DNA from: an uncultured Alistipes sp. | Lineage (GTDB): Bacteria; Bacteroidota; Bacteroidia; Bacteroidales; Rikenellaceae | DNA length: 12,485 nt | Direction of reading: 5' to 3' | NCBI GenBank assembly: GCA_900550925.1 | Contig: URTU01000056.1 | Span: 1-12,485, forward strand | Translations under genes and position numbers: made by a program | The notes under the pieces: generated by a model | What the model was told of the DNA's origin: nothing | What the model saw: only the letters and a program-made list of their open reading frames with translations | Databases searched by the model: none | Shown: piece by piece, positions 1 to 6,820 of the stretch | Layout of the letters: each line of letters begins with the position of its first letter | Numbering within the stretch: the stretch's first letter is position 1

Positions 1-527
1 TTCTCATGCAGCCAGCGGGCCACCAGCTCCTTGCCCGTCCCGTTGGCGCCGGTGATCAGCACGCGGGCCTCCGATGCGGCAACCTTGTCGATCAGTTCGC
101 GCACATGTACGATAGCCTCCGAACGACCTATTATCTCTTCGACATGTGTCGTTCGCCTTCGCGGCCGCGGCGCTGCCGCCTGCACCTCGGCCGGATGCTC
201 TTGTGGCTCGGCCGTGGCCGAACGCAACGCCCCGAGCAGGCGGTTCATGTCCACGGGCCGCGGCAGGAACTCCAGTGCCCCAGACTTGACGGCCGCCACG
301 GCCGCATCGACCGTAGGGTTGGCCGCCAGAACAATGAAGGGTATACCGGTATGGGGGATATTGTCGCAGTTGTCGGTCAGGATCACATCGAAGGGCGAAC
401 GTGCACAGGCCTCTTCGGCTGCCGCGGGGTTCTCGGCACATTCGGTCGAGAAGCCTTCGTACTCGAGACGTTCGCGCAGAGTGTTTCGCATGCTTTTTGA
501 ACTGTCGACGATCAAAACTTTTGTCAT
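1..527 (-). CDS. NtrC-like sigma-54-dependent response regulator (N-terminal part, degenerate receiver)
   Basis: A 175-residue frame starts at ATG 527-525 and stays open to the left edge, so only the N-terminal part is visible. Residues 1-~100 are a CheY-like receiver (VLIVDSS near the start, candidate phospho-Asp 52, FLPRP at 87-91). A short Pro/Arg-rich linker (~105-127) leads to an AAA+ sigma-54 activator domain, with IIGRSEAI at 132-139 and Walker A GANGTGKE at 160-167. The receiver is abnormal: the second residue of the acidic pair is Ser9, the conserved Thr is Ala68, the conserved Lys is Arg90, and the stretch between the phospho-Asp and the next strand is about 10 residues instead of ~25, so the beta3-alpha3 region is largely missing. 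The family activates sigma-54 promoters; this member may act without phosphorylation (inference). GAFTGA and the DNA-binding domain lie outside the window. A - strand promoter sits ~40 bp upstream. Confidence 0.88.
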   Translation of the reverse strand, partial: MTKVLIVDSSKSMRNTLRERLEYEGFSTECAENPAAAEEACARSPFDVILTDNCDNIPHTGIPFIVLAANPTVDAAVAAVKSGALEFLPRPVDMNRLLGALRSATAEPQEHPAEVQAAAPRPRRRTTHVEEIIGRSEAIVHVRELIDKVAASEARVLITGANGTGKELVARWLHE

Positions 528-530
528 GGC

Positions 531-560
531 TTGCAATAGTAAAAATTTTACGTATTTTTG
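531..560 (+). promoter_or_regulatory. Promoter for the DUF4290 gene
   Basis: TATTTTTG at 553-560 fits the Bacteroidetes -7 consensus TAnnTTTG, with TTG at 531-533 as the -33 element and a 19-bp spacer. The expected start is near 567, giving a ~170-nt leader to the ATG at 739. It overlaps a - strand promoter almost completely. Confidence 0.6.
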
Positions 561-563
561 CAC

Positions 564-594
564 CAAAGTTAAGGTTTCGAACGGTTCCGGCAAA
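564..594 (-). promoter_or_regulatory. Promoter for the sigma-54 regulator
   Basis: On the - strand TAACTTTG (571-564) is a perfect TAnnTTTG -7 element, and TTTG (594-591) is the -33 element, with a 19-bp spacer. The start would be near 557, about 30 nt before the ATG at 527. The -7 box is only 3 bp from the -7 box of the + strand promoter and points the opposite way. Confidence 0.6.
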
Positions 595-738
595 TCGCGG
601 CTCGGAACGTGAAACAGGGTTTCAAACATCTGCAAACAAGCTATTTCAACTGCCCGATTTTATTGTCGAAGGATCCGGATCTGATGTCTCGGATACCCGT
701 TTGCGGCAAGGGCACGTCACGATGAAACAAATACCGTC

Positions 739-1404
739 ATGAAAAAAAACTATAATTACGCCCGCAAGAAGCTTCTGCTTCCCGAATACGGACGCCACAT
801 CCAGGAGATGGTCGACTCGCTGCTCGAAATCGAGGACCGTCGCGAACGCAACCGTCAGGCCCGGGCCGTCATTGCGGTGATGGGCAACGTCAATCCGCTG
901 TTGCGCGATACGGCCGACTTCACGCACAAACTGTGGGATCACATGTTCATAATGTCTGATTTCAAGCTGGATGTCGACTCTCCCTATCCGCGCGTGTCGC
1001 GCCAGACGCTCACCGTCCGACCCAAGAAAATGAAGTATTCGACAAACCACATAATGTTCAAACATTACGGTAAAAGCGTCGAACGCATGATCCGCTCGCT
1101 CGAGAGCGAGACCAATCCGGCAGTGGTAGCAAACACCATCGACAACATAGCCCGTTACATGCGGGCGAAGAGCTACGAATACAACGAGGAGCATCCGAAC
1201 AACGAAGTGATCATTCGCGACATAAAGACGATGTCCGGAGGGAAGATAGAATTGAACGAATCTGCACTGAACAATTTACGGAGCGACTATAAACAGCACT
1301 TTTCGGCGCATAACGCCAAACCGCAGCAGAAAAGCGCGCAAAAGAACCGCCATCAGCGCAATCAGAAGGGGAACAACAATCGCCGCAATTACGGCAAACA
1401 GTAG
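739..1404 (+). CDS. DUF4290 domain-containing protein
   Basis: This 221-residue protein matches the DUF4290 family, which is essentially confined to Bacteroidetes and has no known function. The recognisable N-terminus (LLLPEYGRHIQEMV at 12-25, then IEDRRERNRQ at 31-40) and the NVNPLLRDTADFTHKLWDH stretch (50-68) are family hallmarks as I recall them. No signal peptide or membrane segment is visible, so it is probably cytoplasmic. The last ~35 residues are a low-complexity basic tail rich in Lys, Gln, Asn and Arg, a plausible nucleic-acid-binding or disordered extension. The ATG is preceded by an A-rich stretch and gives the expected family N-terminus. The gene is likely transcribed alone, because the next gene has its own promoter at 1467-1496. 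Function unknown. Confidence 0.88.
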   Translation: MKKNYNYARKKLLLPEYGRHIQEMVDSLLEIEDRRERNRQARAVIAVMGNVNPLLRDTADFTHKLWDHMFIMSDFKLDVDSPYPRVSRQTLTVRPKKMKYSTNHIMFKHYGKSVERMIRSLESETNPAVVANTIDNIARYMRAKSYEYNEEHPNNEVIIRDIKTMSGGKIELNESALNNLRSDYKQHFSAHNAKPQQKSAQKNRHQRNQKGNNNRRNYGKQ

Positions 1405-1466
1405 TTTGCTGTCCGAAATGGGCGCCAAAAAAATGTGACACACAATGAAAAGCGCACATTTTACGT

Positions 1467-1496
1467 TTTGAATTATGCGGAAAGATCGTATATTTG
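1467..1496 (+). promoter_or_regulatory. Promoter of the TlpA-like/lpxH/thyA run
   Basis: TATATTTG at 1489-1496 is a perfect Bacteroidetes -7 element with TTTG at 1467-1470 as -33 and an 18-bp spacer. The start point is expected near 1500-1503. This rules out the ATG at 1435, which is in the same open frame but lies upstream of the promoter. Confidence 0.65.
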
Positions 1497-1521
1497 TACT
1501 CCGAAAATGAAACAACCTGAT

Positions 1522-2646
1522 ATGAGAAGAATTTTCGTAATGACGGCGGCTGCCATCGTGGCCGTCTCCTGCAATACGGGCAAGATCAAACTCGACGGCC
1601 GGCTGATCGGCTGCGACAATACGTTGCTGCTGCTCGAATCGGCAGCCCCGGCGGCATCCGGCCGAATCGTCGACTCGGTCCGTACGGACGAAAAAGGATA
1701 TTTCAAAGTCGCGTTCAAAAGCTCCGACAACACCCCTTCGCTCTACAACCTCAACTGCAACGGTGACCGTATTCCGCTGCTTCTGGCAGCCGGTGACCGT
1801 GTGACGGTAAATTCGGTCGGCAGCATCTCGCGAAACTACGAGGTCGAGGGCTCCGAAGAGTCGAAACTCCTCAAACAGATCTCTTTCATACTGCAGGACG
1901 GTGCATACCGCCTCGATTCTATCGCCAACATCTATGGCGATCCGGCTATCGATGACGCCACCCGAAGCCAGGTGCTCCGCGACTATACCCAGGAGTATTA
2001 CCGTATCAAACGCGAACAGATACGCTTCATCGTCGAGAACAGCAAGTCGCTTGCAGCGGTGTACGCCCTCTACCAGCGGCTGCCAAACGACGAGACGCTG
2101 TTCAACGGTTCAACGGATGTGGTATATTACAGAATGGTGGCCGATTCGCTGGAACAGGTCTATCCCAATTCGGCATATCTGGCCTCGCTGCGGCGGGATA
2201 TCGATGCCATGACGCTCCTTGGCGCCGCAACGCTCGAGCAGACAAACTATCCCGACCTGAAGATGCCCGACATGTTCGGTAACGACATCAAGCTCTCTTC
2301 GCTGGCCGGCAAGGTTATTCTGGTCGACTTCTGGTCGGCTTCGGCCGGAAACAGCAATGCGCTCAACGCCGAACTCAAGAACATCTATGAGAAGTATGCC
2401 GACCAGGGATTCGAAGTGTACCAGATCGGTGTCGACGCCTCGAAGGCCGTGTGGATAAATGCCGTACAGGAGCAGAAGTTGCCCTGGATCTCGGTCTGCG
2501 ACCTGCAGGGCGTATCGTCGCCGGCGCTGGGCATGTATAACGTACAGTCGCTGCCGGCAAACTATCTGATCGACCGCGAAGGGAATATCGTCGGCAAGAA
2601 TCTCTATGGCGATGACCTGGAAAACCAACTGAAATCATTGCTCTGA
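1522..2646 (+). CDS. DUF4369/TlpA-like thioredoxin-fold lipoprotein lacking the CxxC motif
   Basis: A 374-residue envelope lipoprotein. MRR, a hydrophobic run and AVSC (Cys17) form a signal peptidase II site. Residues ~20-125 look like the DUF4369 beta domain common in Bacteroidetes; ~126-240 is a helical linker; ~243-374 is a TlpA/ResA/AhpC-TSA thioredoxin fold (KVILVDFW at 264-271, cis-Pro loop SLPANYLID at 343-351). Where active relatives read WASWCGPC, this protein reads WSASAGNS (271-278), so both redox cysteines are replaced, by Ala275 and Ser278. It cannot act as an ordinary thiol-disulfide oxidoreductase and may have a binding or structural role (inference). ATG 1507 is an in-frame alternative start giving 379 residues; I prefer 1522 for its compact signal peptide and longer leader. 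It heads a run with lpxH (9-bp gap) and thyA. Confidence 0.85.
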   Translation: MRRIFVMTAAAIVAVSCNTGKIKLDGRLIGCDNTLLLLESAAPAASGRIVDSVRTDEKGYFKVAFKSSDNTPSLYNLNCNGDRIPLLLAAGDRVTVNSVGSISRNYEVEGSEESKLLKQISFILQDGAYRLDSIANIYGDPAIDDATRSQVLRDYTQEYYRIKREQIRFIVENSKSLAAVYALYQRLPNDETLFNGSTDVVYYRMVADSLEQVYPNSAYLASLRRDIDAMTLLGAATLEQTNYPDLKMPDMFGNDIKLSSLAGKVILVDFWSASAGNSNALNAELKNIYEKYADQGFEVYQIGVDASKAVWINAVQEQKLPWISVCDLQGVSSPALGMYNVQSLPANYLIDREGNIVGKNLYGDDLENQLKSLL

Positions 2647-2655
2647 TACCGTACG

Positions 2656-3399
2656 ATGTACTATTTCGCCTCCGATATCCACCTTGGACACGGCGACGCC
2701 GACAGCGCAAGGGAGCGTGAACGGTTGTTCGTCCAGTGGCTCGACGAAGTATCGGCCGATGCCGAGGAGATATACCTGTTGGGGGATATTTTCGATTTCT
2801 GGTACGAATGGCGGGAGGTGGTTCCGGCGGGCTTTGTCCGCGTGCTGGGAAAGCTGGCGGAGTTGACCGACCGTGGAATTACGATACATTTCCTGACCGG
2901 AAATCACGACATGTGGATGCGCGGATATCTGGAGCGTGAATGCGGGCTGAAACTCTATTACAAACCCACTGAATTTACTGTCGGCAGACGCCACCTGCTG
3001 CTTGCCCATGGCGACAACATAAACGTTCAGGACAAACCGGCCCTGGCATTCATGAATGCCGTATTCCGGTCGCGGGTCATACGGGCACTCTTTTCGTGGC
3101 TGGTGCACCCCGACATCTCGATGCGTTTCGGAAAGTGGTGGAGCGGCAGCAGCCGTAAGAACCATACTTCGGATGCGCGTTTCGATAAGGCTGCGGCACC
3201 GCTGTTGAAGTTTGCCGAGGAGTATCCGATCGACCGGCAGATCGACGGTGTTGTTTTCGGACACATTCACCATGCCGGTTTCCGCACTGCGGACAACGGC
3301 CGCGAGGTGTGGTTCCTCGGCGAATGGACCGGTACGCCGGTCTACGGAGTGATGGATGACAAGGACAACTTTTCACTGAAACCATACGGCAAAAAATAG
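2656..3399 (+). CDS. lpxH: UDP-2,3-diacylglucosamine diphosphatase (LpxH family)
   Basis: This calcineurin-like metallophosphoesterase (247 residues; E. coli LpxH has 240) should cleave UDP-2,3-diacylglucosamine to lipid X plus UMP, the fourth step of lipid A synthesis, at the cytoplasmic face of the inner membrane. All the metal-binding blocks are present: SDIHLG (6-11), GDIFDFW (43-49), GNHD (82-85), AHGD (117-120) and GHIHH (202-206). A hydrophobic/aromatic helical stretch between ~125 and 165 (FMNAVFRSRV, LFSWLVHPD) corresponds to the lipid-binding cap of LpxH. The start lies 9 bp after the preceding stop and the stop 6 bp before thyA, so the three genes look cotranscribed. Other metallophosphoesterases share the blocks, but length, DFW and cap favour LpxH. 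Confidence 0.88.
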   Translation: MYYFASDIHLGHGDADSARERERLFVQWLDEVSADAEEIYLLGDIFDFWYEWREVVPAGFVRVLGKLAELTDRGITIHFLTGNHDMWMRGYLERECGLKLYYKPTEFTVGRRHLLLAHGDNINVQDKPALAFMNAVFRSRVIRALFSWLVHPDISMRFGKWWSGSSRKNHTSDARFDKAAAPLLKFAEEYPIDRQIDGVVFGHIHHAGFRTADNGREVWFLGEWTGTPVYGVMDDKDNFSLKPYGKK

Positions 3400-3405
3400 A
3401 GAGAG

Positions 3406-4305
3406 ATGATCGTTTACCAGCAGCTGTTGCAAAAGATTCTCGACGAGGGCGTCGTGAAGCACGACCGCACCGGAACCGGTACCAAAAGCATATTCGGATA
3501 CCAGATGCGGTTCGATCTGGGGGCTGGTTTCCCGCTGCTGACCACCAAGAAGGTATTCCTCAAGGGGGTGATACATGAGTTGCTGTGGTTCCTGGCGGGT
3601 GATACCAATATCGGCTATCTGCTGGACAACGGCGTGCATATCTGGGACAACGATGCATACCGCTATTATGGCGAGTTGTGTACCGAACGCGGTATCGAGC
3701 CGCTGGATCGCGAGCGGTTCCTCGAGGCGGCCCTGCACCGCGAGAACTCCCCGCTCGAGGGTTATGCCTATGGCGATCTGAATCATGTCTACGGCTACCA
3801 GTGGCGCAGCTGGCCCCGGCCCGACGGTTCGACCATCGACCAGATAGCTCAGGCGGTTGAACTGATACGCCACAATCCCGATTCGCGGCGGATACTCGTT
3901 TCGGCATGGAATGTGGCCGAAATAGACCGGATGGCCCTCCCGCCGTGCCATGTGCTGTTCCAGTTCTACGTCGCCAACGGGAAGCTCTCCTGCATGCTCT
4001 ATCAGCGCAGTGCCGATACGTTTCTGGGTGTGCCGTTCAATATTGCGTCGTACGCCCTGCTGACGATGATGATGGCGCAGGTGTGCGGGCTCGAGGCGGG
4101 CGAATTCGTCCATACGTTGGGTGACACGCACCTCTATCTCAACCATCTGGACCAGGCCCGTGAACAACTGTCGCGTCAGCCGCGGCCGCTGCCCCGCATG
4201 CATCTGAACCGTGACGTGAAATCGATTTTCGATTTCCGCTACGAGGACTTTAGGCTCGAGGGTTACGATCCGTGGCCGGCGATCAAGGCCCCGATGTCGT
4301 TCTGA
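3406..4305 (+). CDS. thyA: Thymidylate synthase ThyA
   Basis: This enzyme converts dUMP and methylenetetrahydrofolate to dTMP and dihydrofolate in the cytoplasm. All signature residues are visible: dUMP-phosphate Arg21 in HDRTGTGT, catalytic Cys181 in LPPCHVLFQFYV, QRSADTFLGVPFNIASY (200-216) with Asn212, HLYLNH with His242 and Tyr244, and the C-terminal PAIKAPMSF (291-299) that closes over the folate. At 299 residues it is longer than E. coli ThyA (264) because of an insert around residues 85-118, like the longer Lactobacillus-type enzymes. The start follows an AGAGAG purine stretch 6 bp after lpxH. folA follows after 84 bp, the usual functional pairing, since ThyA oxidises the folate that FolA reduces again. 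Confidence 0.97.
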   Translation: MIVYQQLLQKILDEGVVKHDRTGTGTKSIFGYQMRFDLGAGFPLLTTKKVFLKGVIHELLWFLAGDTNIGYLLDNGVHIWDNDAYRYYGELCTERGIEPLDRERFLEAALHRENSPLEGYAYGDLNHVYGYQWRSWPRPDGSTIDQIAQAVELIRHNPDSRRILVSAWNVAEIDRMALPPCHVLFQFYVANGKLSCMLYQRSADTFLGVPFNIASYALLTMMMAQVCGLEAGEFVHTLGDTHLYLNHLDQAREQLSRQPRPLPRMHLNRDVKSIFDFRYEDFRLEGYDPWPAIKAPMSF

Positions 4306-4389
4306 AGCGGCCGGAGTCTGATCATCGCCCCCGCCGGACGCAGCCGAGGCATGCAAAATAGACGATAAAATAATATAGACCAGAAAAAC

Positions 4390-4890
4390 ATGACAGCCGT
4401 GAAACCGCTCCTTTCGATAATAGTAGCCATAGCCGACAACAATGTTATCGGTGGCAACAACACTCTTTTGTGGCATATTTCGGAGGATCTGCGTCGTTTC
4501 AAGGCCATCACCTCGGGACATGCCGTGATCATGGGCCGGAAGACTTACGAGTCGATCGGGCGGCCGCTGCCCAACCGTCGGAATATCATCGTAACGCGCC
4601 AGAGCGGATTGCGGGTCGAGGGCTGTGAAACGGCCGGTTCGATCGAGGAGGCAGCGGCGATGTGCGGCGGCGATACGGAGGTATTCATCATCGGCGGCGG
4701 CGAGATATACCGTGCTGCAATGCCCCTGGCCGACCGCCTTTATATTACGCGTGTACATCATCAATATGAGGGTGATACGTTCTTCCCGGCCATCGGCGGC
4801 GAGTGGCGGCTGGTGGAAGAAGAACGTCACGAATGCGGCGAAAAATTCCAGTATCCATTCTCATTCGAAACATACGAGCGCCTAAAATAG
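4390..4890 (+). CDS. folA: Dihydrofolate reductase
   Basis: This 166-residue cytoplasmic enzyme reduces dihydrofolate to tetrahydrofolate with NADPH. The sequence shows the N-terminal strand LSIIVAIADNNVIG (8-21), the substrate-binding helix LLWHISEDLRRFK (26-38) with catalytic acid Asp33, the NADPH-binding GRKTYESIGRPLPNR (49-63), IIGGGEIY (100-107) and the EGDTFFP segment (127-133). Leu27-Trp28 replaces the Pro-Trp of E. coli, which to my knowledge is common in Bacteroidetes. It sits 84 bp after thyA with no clear promoter or terminator between, so it is probably read through from the same unit. It supplies the reduced folate that ThyA consumes. The next gene has its own promoter. Confidence 0.96.
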   Translation: MTAVKPLLSIIVAIADNNVIGGNNTLLWHISEDLRRFKAITSGHAVIMGRKTYESIGRPLPNRRNIIVTRQSGLRVEGCETAGSIEEAAAMCGGDTEVFIIGGGEIYRAAMPLADRLYITRVHHQYEGDTFFPAIGGEWRLVEEERHECGEKFQYPFSFETYERLK

Positions 4891-4925
4891 GTATTTCTAC
4901 CCATTGCGTTTGGGCTTAATTACTA

Positions 4926-4941
4926 CCGGCAGATTTGCCGG
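4926..4941. repeat. Hairpin/dyad CCGGCA-gatt-TGCCGG upstream of the Hdr promoter
   Basis: A perfect 6-bp inverted repeat with a 4-nt loop lies 8 bp upstream of the -7 element of the Hdr operon, inside the RNA-polymerase footprint. No T-tract follows, so it is a poor folA terminator; an operator half is equally possible. Confidence 0.5.
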
Positions 4942-4948
4942 CAGGTTG

Positions 4949-4956
4949 TAAATTTG
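4949..4956 (+). promoter_or_regulatory. -7 element of the Hdr-like operon promoter
   Basis: TAAATTTG fits TAnnTTTG exactly. No good TTTG stands at the expected -33 spacing, so the promoter may need an activator or be weak. The start point is expected near 4963, about 32 nt before the ATG at 4995. Confidence 0.55.
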
Positions 4957-4970
4957 CACAACGTGCAAAT
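4952..4970. promoter_or_regulatory. Perfect 19-bp palindrome over the Hdr promoter (candidate operator)
   Basis: ATTTGCACAACGTGCAAAT is an exact 8-bp inverted repeat around a 3-bp centre. It covers the TTTG of the -7 box and the predicted start point, where a bound dimeric regulator would block transcription. The regulator is not in the window. Confidence 0.5.
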
Positions 4971-4994
4971 ATTCAATCGCACCTCTATTGGATA

Positions 4995-5690
4995 ATGGGT
5001 AAATATTTCGATATGCTGATGGAAGACGTTCGCCTGCGCGAAGGTCTCTCGGCCTGTATGAACTGCGGAGTCTGTACGGGAGTATGCCCCGCAGCCGAAT
5101 TCTATAACTACGATCCGCGGCAGATAGTCACGATCGTACAGTCACGCGACGACGATGCCATCGAAAAACTCCTGCGCAGCGATACCATCTGGTATTGCGG
5201 CGAGTGCATGTCGTGCCGGCCGCGGTGCCCGCGCGGAAATACCCCCGGGTATGTGATCCAGGCGCTGCGGACCCTCTCTCAGAAACTCGGGTTCTTCGTC
5301 GAGAGCGAGAAGGGCCGCCAGCAGCTCGCCCTGAAACGCTTCATTGGCCAGAGCATCCTCGATACCGGTTACTGTGTCCAGCCGGATCTGGTGTCGCCCG
5401 AACTGCACCCCGAGCAGGGTCCCGTCTGGAAGTGGATACATGACAATGACCGGCAGATATTCCCCATTTTCTCACCCAACTACAAAAAACAGGGTGCCGG
5501 AGCGCTGCGCAAGGTCGATGACGATACGCTGGACGAGATCCGCCGGATTTTCGACGTGAGCGGCGGTACGAAGATGTTCAACGCCATCGAGGAGCACTCC
5601 GAACGCAAGGCCCGCGAAATGGGTTACCCGTCGGCCAACGAGGAGTATCTGATGGACGTTTACACGCAAAATTCCGAAAACCACTATTAA
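4995..5690 (+). CDS. HdrC-like 4Fe-4S dicluster protein (HdrC1)
   Basis: A 231-residue soluble electron-transfer subunit related to HdrC of heterodisulfide reductase. Two complete [4Fe-4S] motifs lie near the N-terminus: CMNCGVCTGVCP (Cys21, 24, 27, 31) and CGECMSCRPRCP (Cys68, 71, 74, 78). The remaining ~150 residues are hydrophilic with no membrane helix, longer than a minimal HdrC. In known complexes HdrC passes electrons between the HdrA flavin and the HdrB noncubane clusters; that role is inferred here. The open frame extends upstream to an ATG at 4935, but the promoter -7 box is at 4949-4956, so 4995 is the start. First gene of the operon; 10 bp to the HdrB-like gene. Confidence 0.88.
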   Translation: MGKYFDMLMEDVRLREGLSACMNCGVCTGVCPAAEFYNYDPRQIVTIVQSRDDDAIEKLLRSDTIWYCGECMSCRPRCPRGNTPGYVIQALRTLSQKLGFFVESEKGRQQLALKRFIGQSILDTGYCVQPDLVSPELHPEQGPVWKWIHDNDRQIFPIFSPNYKKQGAGALRKVDDDTLDEIRRIFDVSGGTKMFNAIEEHSERKAREMGYPSANEEYLMDVYTQNSENHY

Positions 5691-5700
5691 CAGAGAAGCG

Positions 5701-6792
5701 ATGAAACGGAGTTCCTGGAAAGAGTACCAGAAAGAGATAGCCGATGACCACTATTACTATGCCCGCAGCTGCATACGTCAGAATTTCTTCCCGGGCAGCG
5801 AGGCGGCCTTTTTGAAGATCCTGGGCAACGACCTGGGGCGCGACGTATTCGACGATCCGCTGCACACCTCGTGTACCGGTATCGGATACCATTCGGATAT
5901 CGTCCCGCTGGAGACCATCATGACGGTCGTGGCGCGTCAGTTCGCGTTGATGAAGGAGGCGGGGTATGAGAATTTCATCTCGTCGTGCATCACCTCGTTC
6001 GGCATCTACACCGAGATCCTCGAGACCTGGCAGGAGTTCCCCGAAACCGAGGAGCGGACCCGCGAGAACCTCTACAAGGCTACCGGCCGCGAATTCGCCA
6101 AGCCGAAGAACCTGGCCCATACGTCGGACATAATCTTCAAGTTCCGCGACGAAATCGCCCAAAAGGCCAAATATACGTTGACAAACGTCCAGACCGGCGA
6201 GCCGCTGCGTGTCGTGGAGCATATCGGCTGCCACTACGCCAAGATATTCCCGAAATCGGGTATCGGCGGTTCGGAGTTCCCGTACGTGCTGGCCGGCATG
6301 ATCGAGTCGTGGGGCGGAGATGTGGTTGACTATCCCGAACGCCGCCACTGCTGCGGATTCGGCTTCCGGAACTATCTGGTGCAGGCCAACCGCGGCTATT
6401 CGATTGCCAACTCGCAGAAGAAATTCGAATCGATGGCCCCATACAAGCCCGATTTCATCGTGGCGAATTGCCCGGGTTGCGCAATGTTCCTTGACCGCTG
6501 GCAATACACCATTGCCGAGATGGAGGGTGTAACGTACGGTGCCGACGGCCGCGGAATCCCGGTACTTACCTACGAGGAGATGGCAGGCCTTGTGCTGGGG
6601 TACGACCCGTGGGAGCTCGGCATGCAGATGCATCAGGTGGATGTGGAGCCGCTGCTCGACAAGATGGGCATAAACTACGAACCCTCGGCGAAATATCTCG
6701 GCCTGAATGGCAAGATCATAGGCAAACCCGAAAAGGCGGTGGTCAATTCGCTCGACGAAACCATGTACAGCCGTTCGTGCAACCATTTTTAA
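5701..6792 (+). CDS. HdrB-like CCG-domain protein (HdrB1), first cluster motif incomplete
   Basis: A 363-residue homologue of the catalytic HdrB subunit, which in methanogens binds two noncubane [4Fe-4S] clusters through two Cx(n)CCGx(n)CxxC motifs. The second motif is complete: Cys177, HCCGF at 216-220 and CPGC at 257-260. The first is degraded: Cys24 remains, CCG has become SCTG (Ser57, Cys58) and CxxC has become CITS (Cys96, Ser99). Spacings match HdrB closely (24 to 58, 58 to 96, 177 to 217, 218 to 257), so the fold is kept while the N-terminal site has three of five cysteines. Probably one active noncubane cluster, with another role for the first half (inference). No membrane segment. 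Second gene of the operon, preceded by a purine-rich AGAGAAGCG. Confidence 0.88.
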   Translation: MKRSSWKEYQKEIADDHYYYARSCIRQNFFPGSEAAFLKILGNDLGRDVFDDPLHTSCTGIGYHSDIVPLETIMTVVARQFALMKEAGYENFISSCITSFGIYTEILETWQEFPETEERTRENLYKATGREFAKPKNLAHTSDIIFKFRDEIAQKAKYTLTNVQTGEPLRVVEHIGCHYAKIFPKSGIGGSEFPYVLAGMIESWGGDVVDYPERRHCCGFGFRNYLVQANRGYSIANSQKKFESMAPYKPDFIVANCPGCAMFLDRWQYTIAEMEGVTYGADGRGIPVLTYEEMAGLVLGYDPWELGMQMHQVDVEPLLDKMGINYEPSAKYLGLNGKIIGKPEKAVVNSLDETMYSRSCNHF

Positions 6793-6820
6793 CCGACAAA
6801 TACAGATCAAACAACCCGAT

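Noticed and set aside
672..681. 10-bp palindrome GATCCGGATC in the DUF4290 leader
   Set aside because: Short, isolated and without a matching partner site; could easily be chance.
1435..1521. N-terminal extension of the TlpA-like lipoprotein from ATG 1435
   Set aside because: It would start upstream of the promoter at 1467-1496 and bury the lipoprotein signal peptide.
3373..4830. Long open frame of 485 codons on the - strand opposite thyA and folA
   Set aside because: It lies opposite two unmistakable enzymes and is explained by their GC-rich codon pattern; its translation shows no recognisable domain and no promoter precedes it.
4926..4941. Rho-independent terminator of folA
   Set aside because: The 6-bp stem is not followed by a T-run and it lies in the next promoter.
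4935..4994. N-terminal extension of HdrC1 from ATG 4935
   Set aside because: The promoter -7 box at 4949-4956 and predicted start near 4963 lie downstream of that ATG.
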